Assembly: GCF_037042905.1 (NCBI RefSeq)
Contig: NC_087259.1
Coordinates: forward strand, 24,166,501 to 24,230,500
DNA from: Lytechinus pictus
Lineage: Eukaryota > Echinodermata > Echinoidea > Temnopleuroida > Toxopneustidae
Reading direction: 5' to 3'
DNA length: 64,000 nt
Notes under the pieces: generated by a model
What the model was told of the DNA's origin: nothing
Database searches by the model: none
The model's input: the letters and a program-made list of their open reading frames with translations, nothing else
Shown here: positions 60,816 through 64,000 of the stretch, in pieces
How positions within the stretch are numbered: the first letter of the stretch is position 1
How the letters are laid out: the number at the start of each line of letters is the position of its first letter
Made by a program: the position numbers and the translations under genes

Positions 60816-61163
60816 CTAGATAAGTGGAATTTGTTGCATGCTGTATTCTCTCGCCTTTAACCTCAAATTAGCCCAACTTGAGCTTAGTCCTCCGGCGTTT
60901 TCCAACGCATTCATGTTCATCATTGACATGTGGCCAGCGGCTGCCTGCGACATGACACCGGCTAGTCTCCCGTAGGACGCCGCTGCGGCTGCGGCGGAGT
61001 TCCACGTGCTGCCGAGTTCTGTGCTGGTTGGGCAGGGACGCGGCGCCACTGGTTGTTCGACATTGACGCCGTTAAAAGGTCTTCTCCTGGCTGCGGCGAC
61101 CTTGGCGGCTTGGAGGCTTCTCTCGTTACGACGAAACTTAGCTCGTCTGTTCTGAAACCAGAC
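60816..61163 (-). CDS. Prrx: Prrx (paired-related homeobox) terminal coding exon
   Basis: The exon starts right after acceptor TTATATTTAG (- strand, AG at 61165-61164) and encodes 115 residues and a TAG. It opens VWFQNRRAKFRRNER, the end of homeodomain helix 3 from residue 47, including Gln50 and Asn51. An intron between homeodomain codons 46 and 47 is the classic position in paired-class genes. EQPVAPRPCPTST follows, matching the EQPI.PRPAPRPT region of vertebrate PRRX1, then an Ala-rich stretch and the C-terminal SSWANLRLKAREYSMQQ. That is the OAR motif and is closest to PRRX's SIANLRLKAKEYSLQ. Trp replaces the usual Ile before ANLRL. The family's role is a nuclear DNA-binding transcription factor, linked in vertebrates to mesenchyme and skeletal development. 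The rest of the homeodomain is upstream, past 64000. Shadow frames on the same strand here are not genes. Confidence 0.93.
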   Translation of the reverse strand, partial: VWFQNRRAKFRRNERSLQAAKVAAARRRPFNGVNVEQPVAPRPCPTSTELGSTWNSAAAAAASYGRLAGVMSQAAAGHMSMMNMNALENAGGLSSSWANLRLKAREYSMQQIPLI

Positions 61164-61264
61164 CTAAATATAAACGAAAAAGAAGAAAAGTAATATAACA
61201 ATGAAAGAAGAGCAGGTCAACATATACATAAGAGAATATCATGATACTGCTATGATACAAAACA

Positions 61265-61534
61265 GGGCCCGACTTACAAAGAGTTACGATTGATCCAATC
61301 AATCGCAACTCTATGGAAATCTATCAGTGTCATTTTTTACAGGAAATGTGCAAAATGTCCTTTTTAAACAAAGGAGAACACACCGAACTGTCAAGAAATC
61401 AATGAATTTATGGATGTACATTCATATCTAGAAAAAGAAATGGAGCAAACATCAATTTTATATGTTGACTTTGCTGGCTTTCCACAGGTAAAATGATTGA
61501 TCGGATCAACCGCAACTCTTTGTAAGACGGGCCC
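61265..61534. mobile_element. MITE in the Prrx intron, GGGCCCG.CTTACAAAGAGTT ends
   Basis: GGGCCCGACTTACAAAGAGT on the left pairs with the reverse complement of the right end (GGGGCCCGTCTTACAAAGAG), and similarity continues through GATTGATCC.ATCAATC. About 270 bp, non-coding. It begins some 100 bp upstream of the Prrx splice acceptor. Confidence 0.85.
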
Positions 61535-64000
61535 CAGAGCAGCTTTTGATGAATTACGAGAATGATAATTTCATATAGGCAAAATTTATCAATCAATGAT
61601 TTACCAATGACACAAGATATATAAAAGTGATAGAATAAATATTATAACAAAAATATCAGGAATAAATAAATAAAGTGATTAAAGAAATATATTATAAATA
61701 TCAGAAAGAAAAAAAAAATTGATATAAGTAAGACGTAAAGTAAACTCTGCCGCATAAGAGCGAACATTCCCCAGCTTTCTGAAATAAGTATTTGCCTTCT
61801 TATTCATGTTATTGTTATTGGATAGTTATTTCTCCTTTTCTGAACAGTTTTGAAAGTGGGGGCTGAGACGGAGGGGGGGGGGGGGGTGGCCATGAAAAAG
61901 AACACGTGAAATCAGATGTTCATAAGGTTTTTTTTACACGTTCATTATTTTGAAGGGGAATGAAGCCCACCCCCACCCATTCCACGGCTACTGTCTTTTA
62001 ATAAGTTTAATAAATTTTAATTTATTTATCTCGATTTCAATATATTTCATTAAAACATTATCGTTTCGTTTGGGAGAGGAACGTCATTCAGGCCCTTTGA
62101 TCCAATTTCTCTGCGCTAAATATTGGAAAGTCGTAAAACATCCCTTATTTTATGGAGGTGAACTTCTCAGTCCTCCCTGTGAGATAGTATATCCTTAAGT
62201 CCCTCAGGTTCACCGACAATAAACAACACTTCTGTCTGTATGTTATCATAACCGTGAAGAAACCTAACGAAACTAAAATATACAAATCAATAAATTATTT
62301 CATAATGTCTTAATATCCTCACGATGAGTCATTCGATCGGTATGAGAAGTTCATGAGGTAGAGTATGCATGTAGAAAAAACCTGTGTTTAACCTACATTG
62401 CTAAACAGTACTATACGATGGAAAGTAAAAACGCATTATGCATTGCCTGAATTACTTCATAAACTTATTAGGTATTGGGGAAGAAACATCTATGTTCAAT
62501 TTGTATATTTATTGCTTTATTATTCAACATTGTTGTTTAAATTCTGACGCTTTCGTTAGAATTTAATTCTATTCAACTCTCAAAGACCAGCCGAAAGTTC
62601 TAGTATTTTTTTTTTGCTGTGCATCACTGCATGGAAATATCAATAATCAACATGCCGGAGTTTCCTGAGTTTAATATTACTACTTAAGAAAGAAAAGTCA
62701 GTTGACATTCACTCGTATAGTTTGTACAGATTTTATTGTGTTTGCATCTATATATTCACATTTCTAAACTTTCAAGTGACAGTGGCGCTTTTGTTAATAT
62801 TGCTATGAACAAGAAGGCTACTTTGGATACGTTGAACTTAAAGTAGCATACTGAAAATGAATAATGAGACTTTAATGCATGAATAAGGAAAACATGCGTG
62901 TCAGCAAAAATCTAGTTTTATTTCTTATTCTTATTTTTATTTGTTCATTATTTTTATTTTTAATCTAATAAGATGCCAGGATTCACAGTAGCTTTTATCA
63001 TCTGTCGATGAAAACCACTTACAAACTTTTCATGAAACGCTCCCAGGCCTTAAATCTCTGTAATTTACTATTTAAACAAATCGAATGAATAATCCACCCA
63101 TTGGAGGAAATGTGTATCAATTCAATAGATTAAGAATGATTTTCACTTGTTATTGAGTTAATTTCACCATGTTATAGTGAAATTAGTATGAAAATAATGT
63201 TCGTGTGGCCACTCTAGATTCACTATAAATTGACGTCAATATATCAGAGTAGAGTGAACTAGTAATCAACCTTCGACGAAATGTGGCTGAACCAAACCCC
63301 TTTTTACACAAGATCCTTTATAGCATCAAAAGAATACAAGAAGGAAACAAAGTAAGAAGGGGTTACGAATCTTCAATGAACGAAGAGAAACGGAAATTAT
63401 TCTTGAGAATATTTACAAATTGACGCCAAGGCTGGAAAGCAATGCTGAGACCACTTCCCTTTCTATGGAAACCCTAACTTAATTACCAATGGAAATCAAC
63501 TGGCATCAAATCAAGCAGAAATCTGGAACCTTCTCGAATTTGTTTGAAAAAAGGCGATATTTGTTAAGAAATTACCGATCTCCCAATTGCACAATGTCAT
63601 GGGCGTGATGTAAGAGCGTGAAAGAATTGTGTATCGATTTAGTTGTTGCGATTTAAAAAAAATTATCTTTAACAACCTTTAAATCGGTATAATTTTGGGG
63701 GGTTAAATATTCTATGGTGGACCATCCCTCCTCATAAAAAACACAACCTCTTCCTCCTCCTGCTCCTTACTCTTTTCTTACTCCTCCTCCTCCTTTCACT
63801 ATCATCACTGACTTCCTCTTCGCAGCTTTCCACTCTGTATATCTTGTTTCCATCTTTAACTTTTAACCTTCTGCCTATCCATGCACTCAGTAGCGTTATG
63901 AGCCCAAATGTTTGGGGCGCACATGCGGCTGTGGCGCAAAATTTAAAAAAAATCAAAATGTTGACCTTTCTAATAGAAAAATCAAATTTTGTGATAAGAT
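61535..64000 (-). other. Prrx intron, no further exon found
   Basis: I looked on the - strand for the first part of a paired-class homeodomain and did not find it, so the intron is probably longer than 2.8 kb. A poly-G run lies at about 61869. TTTTCATGAAACGCTCCC near 63036 is one end of the GGGAG..TTTCATGAAA MITE family. At 63732-63956 a - strand frame of 74 codons ends in an Arg/Lys-rich, GAGGAGGAGG-encoded tail; it has no recognisable domain and may be repeat-derived. Confidence 0.5.

Noticed and set aside
60962..61201. 79-codon - strand frame overlapping the Prrx exon in another frame
   Set aside because: Runs through the splice acceptor into the intron and lacks the homeodomain reading; shadow frame.

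Overview
This window reads as repeat-rich, AT-rich animal nuclear DNA. A marine invertebrate deuterostome, most likely an echinoderm and plausibly a sea urchin, fits best. The pointers are a Prrx-type paired-class homeobox exon, a tRNA-derived SINE, and MITE-like families resembling what I remember from sea urchin DNA. That species call is an inference from memory; no search was run. There is no operon, rRNA gene, functional tRNA gene, CRISPR array or intact virus-like or transposase gene.

Only two genes can be supported, and they point toward each other. On the + strand, three exons (11983-12223, 12828-12863, 18297-18685) join with matching splice phases to give the last 221 residues of a protein whose family I do not recognise. 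The middle exon is a 12-codon microexon. The end of the first exon has been tandemly duplicated in the next intron, and one copy (12454-12543) is still a phase-compatible potential exon. On the - strand, 60816-61163 is the terminal coding exon of a Prrx (paired-related homeobox) gene, running from homeodomain residue 47 to the OAR motif and stop. Its upstream exons lie beyond the window end. About 42 kb between the two stop codons holds no gene I can support.

The remainder is transposon and satellite DNA. 1-11980: a 149-bp tandem repeat, a MITE, an old Tc1/mariner-like element (4953-8870) containing a nested foldback element and many copies of a TGTCGTACGGGACA motif. 12.9-18.3 kb (intron of the + strand gene): SINE, MITEs, a 1.1-kb minisatellite and a pyrimidine-rich repeat. 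19.1-25.7 kb: GACCAA-type degenerate repeats and a GC-richer patch. 25711-34289: an 8,579-bp element with two 150-bp terminal inverted repeats that are identical base for base and a perfect 9-bp target-site duplication. This is the signature of a recently moved Mutator-like (MULE) transposon. It carries a TTAA-flanked MITE, a 2.2-kb hAT-like element and other debris, but no transposase ORF. 34.8-61 kb: a ~500-bp TTC tract, ATC microsatellites, a ~105-bp-period array of GCTCGCGCTTCGCGCTCGCA motifs, several hAT-like MITEs with CAGNGGNGGATCC ends, a SINE and LINE-type 3' tails. Nearly all long poly-C and poly-G runs lie in or beside these hAT-like elements.
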